Source: Photorhabdus akhurstii
GTDB lineage: Bacteria > Pseudomonadota > Gammaproteobacteria > Enterobacterales > Enterobacteriaceae
Length of the DNA: 64,000 nucleotides
Direction of reading: 5' to 3'
Assembly: GCF_018448925.1 (NCBI RefSeq)
Contig: NZ_RCWE01000004.1
Span: 248,001 to 312,000 of the forward strand
Below, piece after piece: positions 1-12,767 of this stretch (positions are counted from its first letter, which is position 1; every line of letters starts with the position of its first letter). The position numbers and the translations under genes were made by a program. The notes beneath the pieces were generated by a model. That model worked only from the letters and a program-made list of their open reading frames with translations, was not told where the DNA came from and ran no database searches.

Positions 1-2
1 GG

Positions 3-3000
3 GGAGTGGCTAATATTCAGGATATCTATGCCCTGTCACCGTTACAAGATGGCATCCTATTCCACCATTTATTAGCGAACAAGGGCGATCCATATCTGCT
101 GGCCTATCCTATGAGTTTTGCTGATCGTTCGTTGCTGGATTGTTATTTGACGGCAGTGCAACAGGTGATTGATCGCCATGATATTTTGCGTACTGCCTTT
201 GTCTGGCAAGGATTATCAGTTCCGGCTCAGGTAGTCTGGCGTAAGGCACCGTTATCAGTGACTGAGTTGACGTTGGATTCCTCAGATGGACCGGTTTGTG
301 AACAACTGGCTCAACGTTTTGATCCGCGTCAGCATCGTCTTGATTTGGGTCAAGCACCACTGTTACGTGTTGTTATTGCACAAGAAACGGATGGTCGTTG
401 GATCGTATTGCAGTTGCAGCATCATTTGATTGGTGACCATACTGCAATGGAGGTGATGAATCGCGAAGTTCAGGCGTACCTCGCCGGGCAGGGGGGCCGC
501 TTGCCTATTCCGACTCCTTTCCGCAATCTGATAGCTGAGGCCCGGTTGGGGGTGAGTCAGGTTGAACATACTCGCTTCTTTACCGATATGTTGGCAGGGG
601 TGGATCAACCGACGTTGCCATTCGGATTGATGGAAGTACATCGGGATGGTTCACAGGTGGCACAATCACACCGGATGTTGCCCGCCACGTTGAATGGCCG
701 TTTGCGTAGTCAGGCTCGGCGTCTGGGAGTCAGTTTGGCTGCGTTATGCCACTTGGCTTGGGCACAGGTATTGTCACGTACCAGCGGACAGGAGAAAGTG
801 GTGTTCGGTACCGTGCTGTTTGGGCGGATGCAGGCAGGACAAGGAGGTGACAGCGGCATGGGACTGTTTATCAACACCTTGCCGTTACGACTGGATATGG
901 ATGATACCTCGGTGCAGGACAGTGTACGGGCAGCACATGCCCGGCTGACTGGATTACTGGAACATGAGCACGCTTCACTGGCATTGGCTCAACGTTGCAG
1001 TGGGGTACAAAATGAAATTCCACTCTTTAGTGCTTTGTTGAACTACCGACATAATGCGCCAATAATCGCCACGGATGAAGTTATCAGCGGCATTGAATTT
1101 CATGGCGGGCAAGAGCGCACTAACTATCCGTTTGTTTTGTCGGTGGAGGATTTTGGTAATGCTCTGGGGCTGACGGCACAAATCGTTCAACCGATTGATC
1201 CGGAGAGGGTATGCGGTTATATGCAACAGGCGCTGGAAAGTCTGGCAGCGGCGCTTGAACAGCAGCCGGAGGCTCCAGTACGGTTACTGAATATTTTGTC
1301 GGCAGCAGAAAAGCGGCTGTTGCTGGAGACCTGGAATGCGACTGAGGCGCCATATCCTGACCAGTGTTGTATTCACCAGTTGTTTGAACAACAGGCAGAG
1401 AAAACCCCTGATGCGATAGCGCTGATGTATGAAGAACATATTCTCAGCTATGCGGCATTAAATGCCCGTGCTAACCGGCTGGCCCGCCGGTTAATCAGGC
1501 AGGGGATACGGTCAGACGATCGCGTGGCGGTGCTGTTAGAGCGTTCTATCGAACTGGTGGTAGCTCAATTGGCAATCCTTAAAGCCGGGGCCGTTTATGT
1601 GCCTATCGACCCCCGAGTGCCGGACGAGCGGCAGCATTGGTTGATAAACGATTGTTCAGCCAAATTGTTGCTTACAGATATTCCGGTTAACTTGGATATT
1701 CCCCTGTATTGCTTTGCTGATGAGATGAGTGATATCGAAGAGGAGGATTACCTTAATCTTAACTTACCTCGGTCCAATATCGAGCTGGCTTATATCATGT
1801 ATACCTCCGGCTCGACCGGTACGCCTAAAGGGGTGATGGTGCCGCATCGTGCTGTGGTTCGGCTGGTGATTAATAATGGCTACGCTGAAATAGGGCCGGA
1901 TGATCGGGTAGCTTTTGAGGCTAACCCGGCTTTCGATGCCAGCACCTTTGAAGTTTGGGCGCCATTGCTAAATGGCGGAACTTTGGTGGTGATTGATCAC
2001 ACGACTGTGTTGACGCCTAAAGCGTTTGTCCAAGCATTACAAGCTTATCGAATCACAGTGATGTGGTTGAGTGTTGGGCTGTTTAACCGGTTGGCGGCAG
2101 AGTTGGCTCCGGCTCTTGCGCAACTTAAGATCCTGATTGTCGGCGGCGATGTGCTGGACCCGCATGTGATTGCGCAGGTTCTGCGTGATAGCCCGCCTCA
2201 ACAGTTATTGAATGGTTATGGGCCGAGTGAGGGTACCACTTTTACCACTACTTACCGTATCACGGCATTATCATTGGGGATGACCCAGATCCCCATTGGT
2301 CGACCGATAGCCAATACGCGGGTTTATCTGCTGGATGTCTATGGTCAGCCGGTACCTCTGGGGGTAGTAGGGGAGTTGTATATTGGGGGAGCAGGTGTAG
2401 CGTGTGGTTATCTCAATCGCCCTGAGCTGACGGCTGAACGCTTCCTTGTTGATCCCTTTAGTGATTTACCTGATGCCCGCATGTATCGGACCGGGGATTT
2501 AGCCCGTTACCTGCCGGATGGTAATTTGGAGTTCCTTGGCCGTAACGATCAACAAGTTAAAATCCGCGGCTTCCGCATTGAGCCGGGTGAGATTGAGGCT
2601 CGATTGGTGGAACACTCAACGGTACAAGAGGCCGTGGTGTTGGTGCTAGGTGATGGGCAAGATAAACGTTTGGTTGCTTATGTCGTGGCACGACAGGATG
2701 AGGGACTGGCTAATAGCTTGCGCATTTACCTGAGTGCCATTTTACCGGATTACATGGTGCCGTCGGCTTTTGTGCGTCTGGATGATTTTCCGTTGACCCT
2801 TAACGGTAAATTGGATCGTCATGCACTACCTGCCCCAAGCAATGAAGCTTTTGCCCGGCAGATTTATGAAGCGCCACAAGGAGAAACGGAAACCGTATTG
2901 GCGGCTATTTGGTGTGAATTACTGAGCGTTGAGCAGGTCAGCCGGTATGACAATTTCTTTGCCTTGGGTGGTCACTCATTGTTGGCTATGCGGATGATAA

Positions 3001-3992
3001 ATCTTATAGCTAATCATGGATTTATTTGCACATTGAATGATCTGTTTCAATTCCCTGTGCTGTCTGAACTGGCAGCAAAAATGACATCAGATACGTTGTC
3101 TCAACCGCGAAACAGTGCAATATCGGTGCGACTTGGTGGAACGGGCCTGCCGTTATTCTTTGTGCCTAGCGGGATGGGTGATTATTCCTATGTGTTCGGG
3201 TTGTCTCAGCAGCTTCATTCAGGCTACCCGATTTATGCATTGCCGTGGCCATCCATAAGTGAAGAGCCGATGTCGACTATGGAAGAGCAAGCCGCAAGAA
3301 TGATCCACTTTATGAAAGTGGTTCAACCGGAAGGTCCATATCAGATATGTGGTTACTCTTCCGGTGGCATATTGGCTTATGCGATTGCCCAGCAACTTCT
3401 GTATTCTGGTGAAGCGGTTAATTTCCTTGGTCTGATAGATACGCCAGTTCCTCATTATTACAGGCCGCGGATAACGCCGCCAAAATTCCAATTTTTTATC
3501 GAGTTGGCAAGACAAGCAGAAGACGGACATATTGAAGAAATTACGGCACTGTACCAACAAATTGATGAATTAGATTTGGTGCAATTTATCGAAATGGCGC
3601 AGAAATTGGCGTTATATCCGGCAAATCTGCGTGCTGATTTAATCGCAAGACGTTGGGAACAGATAGCAAATTATGCACAAATAGTTAAAAACTATGAGCC
3701 GCAAGTATCGGCGATAACACTGCATCAATTCTACGCAATGGAGCCTTCTCCACCTGTATCTGTTGTTATGGAAACTAATGCTATGGATACTAAAGTTATG
3801 GATGTTGAATCACCGCCTTTAAACAGGGATATGTCGTTAGGCTGGGCGCGGATATTGCCTGATTCTTCGCTTCGGTTAATTCCAATTTCGGGTAACCATT
3901 TTAGTATGTTGGAGAATAATGAGGATAGAGCTGTTTTAGTTCAGGCTTTAAATATGGCGTTGGCGGAGGGGGGTGACGAGGAAGTTCAGTAA
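3..3992 (+). CDS. Non-ribosomal peptide synthetase, terminal C-A-T-TE module (5' partial)
   Basis: Last module of a peptide assembly line. Numbering from the GTG at 6: condensation domain about 1-440 with HHLIGD at 139-144; adenylation domain about 455-955 with YTSGSTGTPKG and NGKLDRHALP; carrier domain with GGHSL near 1000; thioesterase from about 1060 with GYSSG, Ser1118 as likely nucleophile. Specificity residues read by eye against GrsA are D-A-F-W-I-G-G-T-F, with Lys assumed, the classical valine code. So it should load Val, condense it onto the upstream chain and release the product. The reading frame is open to the left edge, and the codons before the GTG give G-G-V-A-N-I-Q-D, the usual inter-module linker, so the GTG is internal and the gene begins outside the window. 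From remembered Photorhabdus gene order this could be the end of the giant kolossin synthetase (inference). Confidence 0.93.
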   Translation, partial: GVANIQDIYALSPLQDGILFHHLLANKGDPYLLAYPMSFADRSLLDCYLTAVQQVIDRHDILRTAFVWQGLSVPAQVVWRKAPLSVTELTLDSSDGPVCEQLAQRFDPRQHRLDLGQAPLLRVVIAQETDGRWIVLQLQHHLIGDHTAMEVMNREVQAYLAGQGGRLPIPTPFRNLIAEARLGVSQVEHTRFFTDMLAGVDQPTLPFGLMEVHRDGSQVAQSHRMLPATLNGRLRSQARRLGVSLAALCHLAWAQVLSRTSGQEKVVFGTVLFGRMQAGQGGDSGMGLFINTLPLRLDMDDTSVQDSVRAAHARLTGLLEHEHASLALAQRCSGVQNEIPLFSALLNYRHNAPIIATDEVISGIEFHGGQERTNYPFVLSVEDFGNALGLTAQIVQPIDPERVCGYMQQALESLAAALEQQPEAPVRLLNILSAAEKRLLLETWNATEAPYPDQCCIHQLFEQQAEKTPDAIALMYEEHILSYAALNARANRLARRLIRQGIRSDDRVAVLLERSIELVVAQLAILKAGAVYVPIDPRVPDERQHWLINDCSAKLLLTDIPVNLDIPLYCFADEMSDIEEEDYLNLNLPRSNIELAYIMYTSGSTGTPKGVMVPHRAVVRLVINNGYAEIGPDDRVAFEANPAFDASTFEVWAPLLNGGTLVVIDHTTVLTPKAFVQALQAYRITVMWLSVGLFNRLAAELAPALAQLKILIVGGDVLDPHVIAQVLRDSPPQQLLNGYGPSEGTTFTTTYRITALSLGMTQIPIGRPIANTRVYLLDVYGQPVPLGVVGELYIGGAGVACGYLNRPELTAERFLVDPFSDLPDARMYRTGDLARYLPDGNLEFLGRNDQQVKIRGFRIEPGEIEARLVEHSTVQEAVVLVLGDGQDKRLVAYVVARQDEGLANSLRIYLSAILPDYMVPSAFVRLDDFPLTLNGKLDRHALPAPSNEAFARQIYEAPQGETETVLAAIWCELLSVEQVSRYDNFFALGGHSLLAMRMINLIANHGFICTLNDLFQFPVLSELAAKMTSDTLSQPRNSAISVRLGGTGLPLFFVPSGMGDYSYVFGLSQQLHSGYPIYALPWPSISEEPMSTMEEQAARMIHFMKVVQPEGPYQICGYSSGGILAYAIAQQLLYSGEAVNFLGLIDTPVPHYYRPRITPPKFQFFIELARQAEDGHIEEITALYQQIDELDLVQFIEMAQKLALYPANLRADLIARRWEQIANYAQIVKNYEPQVSAITLHQFYAMEPSPPVSVVMETNAMDTKVMDVESPPLNRDMSLGWARILPDSSLRLIPISGNHFSMLENNEDRAVLVQALNMALAEGGDEEVQ

Positions 3993-4035
3993 TGGCTTAA
4001 AAGAGACTAAACGATCCTGTATCCATATGTATGAT

Positions 4036-4066
4036 AATCCGGCATATATAACTTATGCCGGATTTG
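4036..4066 (+). terminator. Rho-independent terminator after the NRPS
   Basis: A perfect 11-bp stem (4036-4046 with 4054-4064, 7-nt loop) followed by a short T-rich stretch, 43 bases after the NRPS stop codon. It separates the NRPS from thrS. Confidence 0.75.
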
Positions 4067-4188
4067 TTCTATGTGTGTTTTGAAGAGCATGTTATCTGTT
4101 TTTCCTTAAAACATATTATTTCATTATAAAATTATTTTTTATAGTTTGTGCATTTGCATAAAAATAAGTGCAAATGATTGTACCTACA

Positions 4189-4243
4189 CTAAACATCGCC
4201 GTGACCTGAATGGTTGTTGGTGGTATATTTTCGCGATGTTTAG
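4189..4243 (+). repeat. 11-bp perfect inverted repeat upstream of thrS
   Basis: CTAAACATCGC at 4189-4199 is repeated in inverse orientation as GCGATGTTTAG at 4233-4243, with 33 bases between. It lies in the 406-bp NRPS-thrS interval, which otherwise holds only the NRPS terminator, AT-rich sequence and the thrS operator. It could be an upstream domain of the thrS leader RNA or a protein site; no role can be assigned from sequence alone. Confidence 0.6.
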
Positions 4244-4356
4244 GTATTGAAGGCAGTCACTTTTTACATTGTGTACCAATTTTAGTACCAAACTTTAATG
4301 GATTGACGAGATAATAATTTAAATCGTTATTTTAGTTGAATATCAAACTCCTTCAA

Positions 4357-4377
4357 GTGACCTTTCGTGTGGGTCAC
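4357..4377 (+). promoter_or_regulatory. thrS translational operator, tRNA-Thr anticodon-like hairpin
   Basis: GTGACC (4357-4362) pairs with GGTCAC (4372-4377) around a 9-nt loop carrying CGT at 4366-4368, about 31-33 bases before the thrS ATG. In E. coli, domain 2 of the thrS operator is a hairpin whose loop presents CGU, mimicking the tRNA-Thr anticodon; excess ThrRS binds it and blocks ribosome entry. Position and loop match that model. Confidence 0.75.
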
Positions 4378-4398
4378 CACTGTAGATAAGGATTTTAA

Positions 4399-6327
4399 AT
4401 GCCTGTTGTTACTCTTCCTGACGGTAGCCAACGCCAGTTTGACCGTGCCGTTTCTGTAATGGATGTTGCCTGTGATATTGGTCCAGGTTTAGCGAAAGCA
4501 TGTATTGCTGGCCGCGTAAATGGTGAGCTAGTGGATGCTTGTGAATTAATCGATTCAGATGCAAATCTTGCCATCATCACTAGTAAAGATGATGCAGGGC
4601 TGGAAATTATCCGCCACTCATGCGCTCATCTATTAGGCCATGCGATTAAACAACTATGGCCAGATACGAAAATGGCTATCGGTCCGATTATTGATAATGG
4701 TTTTTACTACGATGTTGATATTGGCCGTGCTCTGACGCAGGAAGATATTACGCTGCTTGAAAAGCGTATGTTGGAACTTGCCAAAAAAGACTATGACGTC
4801 ATCAAGAAAAAAGTGAGCTGGCAAGAAGCTCGTGATACTTTCGTTGCTCGTGGTGAGGATTATAAGGTACAGATTTTGGATGAAAACATCAGTCGTGATG
4901 ATCGTCCCGGCCTCTATAATCATGAAGAATATATTGACATGTGTCGTGGCCCACATGTGCCAAATATGCGTTTCTGCCACCATTTTAAGTTGCAGAAAGT
5001 CGCAGGAGCATATTGGCGTGGTGATAGCAACAATAAAATGTTGCAACGAATATACGGTACCGCGTGGGCTGATAAGAAACAGCTCAATACTTATCTGCAA
5101 CGTTTGGAAGAAGCGGCTAAACGTGACCATCGTAAAATTGGTAAACAATTAGATCTGTACCATATGCAGGAAGAAGCTCCTGGTATGGCATTCTGGCATA
5201 ACGATGGTTGGACTATTTTCCGTGAGCTGGAAACTTTTGTTCGCACTAAACTGAAAGAATACCAATATCAGGAAGTTAAAGGTCCGTTTATGATGGACCG
5301 TGTAATGTGGGAAAGAACGGGTCACTGGGAAAACTACGGTGAGCATATGTTTACCACTTCTTCAGAGAACCGTGAATATTGCGTTAAGCCGATGAACTGC
5401 CCGGGGCATATTCAGATTTTTAATCAAGGCTTAAAATCCTATCGTGATTTGCCGTTACGTATGGCTGAATTCGGTAGTTGTCACCGTAATGAACCATCGG
5501 GGGCATTACATGGTTTGATGCGTGTCCGTGGTTTTACTCAGGATGATGCTCATATCTTCTGCACAGAAGAGCAAATTCACCGGGAAGTCAGCAGTTGCAT
5601 TAAGATGGTGTATGACGTTTACAGCACTTTTGGTTTTGAAAAGATCGTGGTTAAGCTGTCAACCCGCCCGGAGAAGCGCATTGGTACTGAGGAACAATGG
5701 AATCAAGCGGAAGCAGCTTTGGCGGCAGCACTACAAGAAAATGGCGTTCAATTTGAATATCAGCCGGGCGAAGGCGCCTTCTACGGACCGAAAATTGAAT
5801 TTACTTTGCATGATTGTTTGGATCGTGCGTGGCAATGTGGTACTGTGCAGCTCGACTTTTCACTACCAGGCCGTTTGAGTGCGTCCTACGTAGGTGAAAA
5901 TAATGAACGTAAGGTTCCTGTAATGATTCACCGTGCGGTTCTAGGTTCACTGGAACGGTTTATCGGCATCCTGACCGAGGAGTATGCGGGTTTCTTCCCG
6001 ACATGGATTGCTCCACAGCAGGTGGTAGTGATGAATATCACCGATAACCAGGCTGATTATGTACAGGAATTAGTAAAAAAACTTCAAGATGCGGGCATTC
6101 GTGCAAAAGCAGACTTGAGAAACGAGAAGATTGGTTTTAAAATCCGTGAACACACTCTTCGTCGTGTTCCCTACATGCTTGTCTGTGGTGAAAAAGAGGT
6201 CGAATCAGGAAAAGTTTCCGTTCGTACCCGCCGTGGTAAAGATTTGGGTAGCATTGATGTTAACGAGTTCATCGAAAAACTGCTTATAGAAATACGCAGT
6301 CGCAATCTTCATCAATTGGAGGAATAA
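4399..6327 (+). CDS. thrS: Threonine-tRNA ligase
   Basis: Charges tRNA-Thr with threonine in the cytoplasm. Full length at 642 residues, as in E. coli. N-terminal TGS domain (about 1-62), editing domain with the HxxxH-type [10 protein letters not shown] near residue 73, then the class II catalytic core with MNCPGH (the Cys is a zinc ligand) and the C-terminal anticodon-binding domain. The start follows AAGGA at 4388. Expression is probably autoregulated through the anticodon-like hairpin just upstream. infC follows three bases after the stop, so the two are co-transcribed. Confidence 0.98.
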   Translation: MPVVTLPDGSQRQFDRAVSVMDVACDIGPGLAKACIAGRVNGELVDACELIDSDANLAIITSKDDAGLEIIRHSCAHLLGHAIKQLWPDTKMAIGPIIDNGFYYDVDIGRALTQEDITLLEKRMLELAKKDYDVIKKKVSWQEARDTFVARGEDYKVQILDENISRDDRPGLYNHEEYIDMCRGPHVPNMRFCHHFKLQKVAGAYWRGDSNNKMLQRIYGTAWADKKQLNTYLQRLEEAAKRDHRKIGKQLDLYHMQEEAPGMAFWHNDGWTIFRELETFVRTKLKEYQYQEVKGPFMMDRVMWERTGHWENYGEHMFTTSSENREYCVKPMNCPGHIQIFNQGLKSYRDLPLRMAEFGSCHRNEPSGALHGLMRVRGFTQDDAHIFCTEEQIHREVSSCIKMVYDVYSTFGFEKIVVKLSTRPEKRIGTEEQWNQAEAALAAALQENGVQFEYQPGEGAFYGPKIEFTLHDCLDRAWQCGTVQLDFSLPGRLSASYVGENNERKVPVMIHRAVLGSLERFIGILTEEYAGFFPTWIAPQQVVVMNITDNQADYVQELVKKLQDAGIRAKADLRNEKIGFKIREHTLRRVPYMLVCGEKEVESGKVSVRTRRGKDLGSIDVNEFIEKLLIEIRSRNLHQLEE

Positions 6328-6870
<543 letters not shown>

Positions 6871-6887
6871 TTAGGCAATCAAGTAAT

Positions 6888-6918
6888 AAGCTCCAGTCGG
6901 TTCATCTGGTTGGGGCTT
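6888..6918 (+). promoter_or_regulatory. Probable L20-responsive leader hairpin before rpmI
   Basis: AAGCTCCA (6888-6895) can pair with TTGGGGCTT (6910-6918), nested inside an outer AGGC/GCCT pairing. In E. coli, ribosomal protein L20 represses rpmI-rplT by binding RNA structures in this infC-rpmI interval. The location fits; the exact binding site is inferred. Confidence 0.4.
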
Positions 6919-6967
6919 GTTCGCCTGATTAATTCGTTGTAATTCACAATGCGAAGTGGAAATTAAA

Positions 6968-7165
6968 ATGCCAAAGATTAAAACAGTACGCGGCGCCGCT
7001 AAACGCTTTAAAAAAACTGCAAGTGGTGGTTTTAAGCGTAAGCGCGCTAACCTTCGTCACATTCTGACTAAGAAATCAACCAAGCGTAAACGTCATTTAC
7101 GTCCAAAGGGCATGGTCTCCAAAGGTGATCTGGGCCTGGTTGTTGCTTGCTTGCCTTACGCGTAA
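6968..7165 (+). CDS. rpmI: 50S ribosomal protein L35
   Basis: Small basic protein of the large ribosomal subunit, 65 residues, starting [17 protein letters not shown]. The true start is the ATG at 6968; an in-frame ATG 12 bases upstream would add MEIK, which is not in the family. Lies between infC and rplT as in all enterics and is translationally coupled to rplT in the L20-controlled unit. Confidence 0.98.
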   Translation: MPKIKTVRGAAKRFKKTASGGFKRKRANLRHILTKKSTKRKRHLRPKGMVSKGDLGLVVACLPYA

Positions 7166-7197
7166 GCAATTTTTAGATTAGAACTCAGAGACGATAG

Positions 7198-7563
<366 letters not shown>

Positions 7564-7576
7564 GTTAGGGTAGTAA

Positions 7577-7600
7577 GGAGGGAGCATGCTCCCTCTTTTA
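7577..7600 (+). terminator. Terminator after rplT
   Basis: Perfect palindrome around AGGGAGCATGCTCCCT (7579-7594), extended by G-C pairing at 7578/7595 and followed by TTTTA. It lies between rplT and the pheM-pheST transcription unit. Confidence 0.8.
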
Positions 7601-7671
7601 CTTTGTTGTCAAATGCGGTTTACAAGAGTGTTGTTGCCAAAACAGAATTTTATTCCGAGAGAACCAACATT

Positions 7672-7716
7672 ATGTCCTTAGCTTTTTTTCGCATCTTTTT
7701 TTACTTTAGCACCTGA
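7672..7716 (+). CDS. pheM: PheST operon leader peptide
   Basis: 14-codon reading frame encoding MSLAFFRIFFYFST, with five Phe codons (positions 5, 6, 9, 10, 12). The E. coli PheM peptide is also 14 residues and Phe-rich. When Phe-tRNA is scarce the ribosome stalls here and an antiterminator forms, allowing pheST transcription. Too short for ordinary gene finding. Confidence 0.93.
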   Translation: MSLAFFRIFFYFST

Positions 7717-7764
7717 ATTCAGGGGGCTTTGCGCGTAAGAAAAGAAACGAAAAGTAGCGCCTGA

Positions 7765-7788
7765 GCCTCCGTTGTGGAGGTTTTTTTG
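7765..7788 (+). terminator. pheST attenuator terminator
   Basis: CCTCC (7767-7771), loop GTTGT, GGAGG (7777-7781), then seven T. An alternative pairing exists in which GGGGGCT, just after the pheM stop, pairs with AGCCTCC of the 5' arm. That is the expected antiterminator. Confidence 0.88.
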
Positions 7789-7816
7789 TTTTTATGACAG
7801 TAAAAGCAGAAATAGG

Positions 7817-8985
<1,169 letters not shown>

Positions 8986-9000
8986 AGGCGGGAATATCTC

Positions 9001-11388
9001 ATGAAATTCAGTGAACTCTGGTTACGCGAATGGGTAAACCCAGCCATTAGCAGTGAAGTATTATCTGATCAAATTACCATGATAGGTCTGGAAGTTGATG
9101 GCGTTGAAGCCGTTGCCGGTCAATTTCATGGTGTAGTTGTCGGTGAAGTTGTTCAATGTGCCCAGCATCCAAATGCAGATAAGCTACGGGTAACAAAAGT
9201 GAATATCGGTGGTGAACGACTGCTGGACATTGTTTGTGGTGCGCCAAATTGCCGCTTGGGGTTGAAAGTTGCAGTAGCAACCGTGGGTGCTGTATTACCG
9301 GGTGACTTTAAAATCAAGGCGGCAAAACTGCGAGGTGAGCCTTCCGAAGGGATGCTATGTTCTTTTTCTGAACTGGGTATTTCTGAGGATCACGACGGTA
9401 TTATTGAATTGCCGATTGATGCTCCTTTAGGTGTTGATCTGCGTGAATATCTGAAGCTGGATGATAAAGTCATTGAAATTAGTATTACGCCTAATCGCGC
9501 TGACTGCCTAAGTATTATAGGGGTTGCGCGTGATGTGGCGGTTGCTAATAAAATGCCCCTATCTGAGCCACAAATTGAAGCAATAAAACCGACAACAGAT
9601 GCTGTTTTCCCTATTCGTGTTGAAGCAACAGAAGCTTGCCCACGTTACCTGGGACGGGTAATTAAAAACATTAATGTGAAAGCGGCAACGCCACAGTGGA
9701 TGCGTGAAAAATTACGTCGTGGTGGTATCCGTTCTATCGACCCGATTGTCGATGTGACTAACTATGTATTGCTTGAATTAGGCCAACCATTGCATGCGTT
9801 TGATTTGGAACGTCTGAATGGCTCAATTACTGTGCGTATGGCGAAGCAGGATGAAAAATTAGTGCTGCTGGATGGTACAGAAGCCAACCTTTCTACTGAT
9901 ACGCTAGTTATTTCTGATGAAAAACAAGCTGTTGCAATGGCAGGTATTTTTGGCGGTGAACATTCAGGTGTGAATGAAGAGACGCAAAATATTTTACTTG
10001 AATGCGCATTTTTTGCCCCTTTAGCGATTGCTGGCCGTGCTCGTCGCTATGGTTTACACACTGATGCTTCTCACCGCTATGAACGTGGAGTTGATTCTCA
10101 GCTACAACACAAAGCAATAGAGAGAGCGACTCAACTGCTGATTGATGTTTGTGGTGGTGAAGCGGGTCCAATTATTGATGTTACTGATGAATCTCAATTG
10201 CCACAGTCTGCGACAATCACATTACGTCGTGAAAAACTGGATCGTTTGATTGGTCACTATATACCTGATGAACAGGTTGGTGACATCCTGACCCGTTTAG
10301 GTTGCAAGGTCACTATTCAGGAAAATGGCTGGCAAGCGGTTGCGCCAAGCTGGCGTTTTGATATGGAGTTGGAAGAAGATCTGGTGGAAGAAGTTGCCCG
10401 TATCTACGGTTACAACAATATTCCAGATGTACCGATGCGTGCCGATCTTATCATGAAAAAACATCGTGAAGCGGATCTTTCCCTGCAACGAGTTAAAACG
10501 ATGCTGGTTGACAGAGGTTATCAAGAAGCGATTACTTATAGCTTTGTTGATCCCAAAATTCAGGCACTGTTACATCCACAGCAACAAGCGTTGATGCTGC
10601 CTAATCCAATTTCGGCGGATATGTCAGCAATGCGTTTATCTCTACTCACGGGTTTATTAACGACGGTGGTATATAACCAGAACCGTCAGCAAAACCGTGT
10701 GCGCTTATTTGAAACGGGTTTACGTTTTGTTCCTGATGAAAATGCGGAGCAGGGCATTCGTCAGGAGCTGATGTTGGGGGGAGTCATTACCGGCAATCGT
10801 TTTGAAGAACATTGGTCACTGGACAAACAGTCAGTTGATTTCTTCGATATGAAAGGCGATTTGGAAGCCATTCTGGAGTTAACTGGAAAATTATCTAAGA
10901 TTTCTTTTAGAGCAGATGTAAATCCGGCGTTGCACCCAGGTCAAAGCGCCGGGATTTATTTGGAAAATGAATACATCGGATATATTGGTGTAGTTCACCC
11001 AGAATTGGAAAGCAAACTTGACTTAAATGGCCGCACAGTGGTATTCGAAGTACTCTGGAACAAGCTGGCAAGCCGCGTGATTCCTGATGCGAAAGAGATT
11101 TCACGTTTTCCGTCAAACCGTCGTGATATTGCGATCGTAGTGCCTGAAAATATTGCTGTAGAAGATGTTTTGGCTGAGTGCAAGAAAGTTGGCGTAAATC
11201 ATATAGTTGGCATAAACTTGTTTGACGTGTATTGTGGTAAAGGTGTAGCAGAGGGTCATAAGAGCCTTGCTATAAGTTTTATCTTGCAGGATACCGCGCG
11301 TACACTGGAAGAAGAAGAGATTGCTGCGACTGTTAATAGATGTGTTGCAGTGCTGAAACAGCGATTCCAAGCATCCTTGAGGGACTGA
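9001..11388 (+). CDS. pheT: Phenylalanine-tRNA ligase beta subunit
   Basis: 795 residues, the E. coli length. N-terminal tRNA-binding (EMAP-like) domain with [13 protein letters not shown] near residues 57-69, then B1-B5 domains, an editing site, a degenerate class II-like core and the C-terminal anticodon-binding B8 domain. Translationally linked to pheS. The downstream gene ihfA starts four bases after the stop, so it shares this transcript. Confidence 0.98.
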   Translation: MKFSELWLREWVNPAISSEVLSDQITMIGLEVDGVEAVAGQFHGVVVGEVVQCAQHPNADKLRVTKVNIGGERLLDIVCGAPNCRLGLKVAVATVGAVLPGDFKIKAAKLRGEPSEGMLCSFSELGISEDHDGIIELPIDAPLGVDLREYLKLDDKVIEISITPNRADCLSIIGVARDVAVANKMPLSEPQIEAIKPTTDAVFPIRVEATEACPRYLGRVIKNINVKAATPQWMREKLRRGGIRSIDPIVDVTNYVLLELGQPLHAFDLERLNGSITVRMAKQDEKLVLLDGTEANLSTDTLVISDEKQAVAMAGIFGGEHSGVNEETQNILLECAFFAPLAIAGRARRYGLHTDASHRYERGVDSQLQHKAIERATQLLIDVCGGEAGPIIDVTDESQLPQSATITLRREKLDRLIGHYIPDEQVGDILTRLGCKVTIQENGWQAVAPSWRFDMELEEDLVEEVARIYGYNNIPDVPMRADLIMKKHREADLSLQRVKTMLVDRGYQEAITYSFVDPKIQALLHPQQQALMLPNPISADMSAMRLSLLTGLLTTVVYNQNRQQNRVRLFETGLRFVPDENAEQGIRQELMLGGVITGNRFEEHWSLDKQSVDFFDMKGDLEAILELTGKLSKISFRADVNPALHPGQSAGIYLENEYIGYIGVVHPELESKLDLNGRTVVFEVLWNKLASRVIPDAKEISRFPSNRRDIAIVVPENIAVEDVLAECKKVGVNHIVGINLFDVYCGKGVAEGHKSLAISFILQDTARTLEEEEIAATVNRCVAVLKQRFQASLRD

Positions 11389-11392
11389 ACCT

Positions 11393-11689
11393 ATGGCGCT
11401 TACTAAAGCTGAAATGTCAGAAAATCTGTTTGAGAAACTGGGAATTAGCAAGCGTGATGCTAAAGATCTGGTTGAATTATTCTTTGAAGAAGTGCGTCGT
11501 TCTTTGGAGAATGGTGAGCAGGTAAAATTGTCTGGATTTGGCAACTTTGATTTACGGGATAAAAACCAACGTCCGGGGCGTAATCCTAAGACTGGTGAGG
11601 ACATTCCGATTACAGCTCGCCGAGTAGTGACATTCCGTCCTGGTCAGAAGTTAAAAAGCAGGGTTGAGAAAGCCACGCCTAAAGAATAA
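11393..11689 (+). CDS. ihfA: Integration host factor alpha subunit
   Basis: 98-residue DNA-bending protein that dimerises with IhfB and serves recombination, replication and transcription. Shows the HU/IHF fold with [12 protein letters not shown] and the DNA-inserting arm motif [14 protein letters not shown]. Sits directly after pheT as in E. coli, followed by a strong terminator. Confidence 0.98.
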   Translation: MALTKAEMSENLFEKLGISKRDAKDLVELFFEEVRRSLENGEQVKLSGFGNFDLRDKNQRPGRNPKTGEDIPITARRVVTFRPGQKLKSRVEKATPKE

Positions 11690-11691
11690 TC

Positions 11692-11721
11692 AAAAAGGCC
11701 GCATCGATAGCGGCCTTTTTC
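11692..11721 (+). terminator. Terminator after ihfA
   Basis: AAAAGGCCGC and GCGGCCTTTT form a 10-bp stem around a short loop, with a T-run. It closes the thrS-ihfA block. Confidence 0.88.
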
Positions 11722-11755
11722 TTAAACGAATCCTCCCTCATGAGCTTGATTTACC

Positions 11756-12763
11756 ATGCAACCCATCTCTTCCATCACTGAATTAGTGACTCGCCAGAAA
11801 AAGCGTGATTATCGTTTTCTGGCGATTCTCACTTGTTTATTTCTATTGGTTCTTTTTCTCTCACTCTGTGCCGGGGAAAATTGGATCTGGCCTGATAAAT
11901 GGTTTTCTGAAACAGGTCAGTTGTTTGTGTGGCAATTGCGTTTTCCCCGTGTATTAGCTGTAGTTGCTGTGGGTGCAAGCTTGACTGTGGCGGGTGCCGT
12001 AATGCAGGCACTGTTTGAAAATCCGTTGGCGGAACCTGGGCTATTAGGCGTCAGTAATGGTGCTGGCGTGGTGGTAGTGTTTTTGGTGTTGATGTTTCAT
12101 GGTATTGCGCCATTCTGGTTACTAAGTATTAGCGCTGTGCTCGGAGCGTTGACTGTCACAATGATATTGCTGACTTTTGCAAGAAAGCGTTATTTGAATA
12201 ATGCCCGTTTATTATTGGTAGGGGTTGCTTTTGGTGTCGTTTCAGGTGCGTTAATGACCTGGATGGTTTATTTCAGTACTAGCCTAGACTTGCGTCAGCT
12301 AATGTATTGGATGATGGGAAGTTTCAGTGGAATAGACTGGAGGCAGCAATGGTTAGTCGTTGCTTTGTTTCCTTTGATCATTTGGTTGAGCAGGCAAGGA
12401 AAAGTACTTAATTTTCTGTCACTGGGAGAAACACAGGCTCAACAGTTGGGTATCTCGCTTTATTATTGGCGTAATTTATTTGTATTTGCTGTTGGGTTAT
12501 TGGTCGGGTTAAGTGTTGCACTTGCTGGAACGATCAGCTTTATTGGTTTGGTTATTCCACATATTTTACGTTTATGTGGTCTGACAGATTATAAAACACT
12601 ACTGCCCGCCTGTGTTCTATCCGGCGGTTGTGGATTATTGTTGGCTGATTTATTTTCTCGCCTTAGCTTGAATAATGCAGAAGTGCCGATTGGCGTTGTG
12701 ACTGCAACATTGGGTGCGCCGGTATTTATTTGGTTATTATTGAGAGTCAGAGACTGGAGTTAA
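11756..12763 (+). CDS. btuC: Vitamin B12 ABC importer, permease BtuC
   Basis: Inner-membrane channel subunit that moves cobalamin from periplasmic BtuF to the cytoplasm. 335 residues of FecCD-type permease with about ten hydrophobic segments and the conserved [17 protein letters not shown] and GLVIPHI motifs. The position after ihfA and before btuD repeats E. coli btuCED, but without btuE between. btuD begins four bases after the stop. Confidence 0.95.
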   Translation: MQPISSITELVTRQKKRDYRFLAILTCLFLLVLFLSLCAGENWIWPDKWFSETGQLFVWQLRFPRVLAVVAVGASLTVAGAVMQALFENPLAEPGLLGVSNGAGVVVVFLVLMFHGIAPFWLLSISAVLGALTVTMILLTFARKRYLNNARLLLVGVAFGVVSGALMTWMVYFSTSLDLRQLMYWMMGSFSGIDWRQQWLVVALFPLIIWLSRQGKVLNFLSLGETQAQQLGISLYYWRNLFVFAVGLLVGLSVALAGTISFIGLVIPHILRLCGLTDYKTLLPACVLSGGCGLLLADLFSRLSLNNAEVPIGVVTATLGAPVFIWLLLRVRDWS

Positions 12764-12767
12764 GAAC

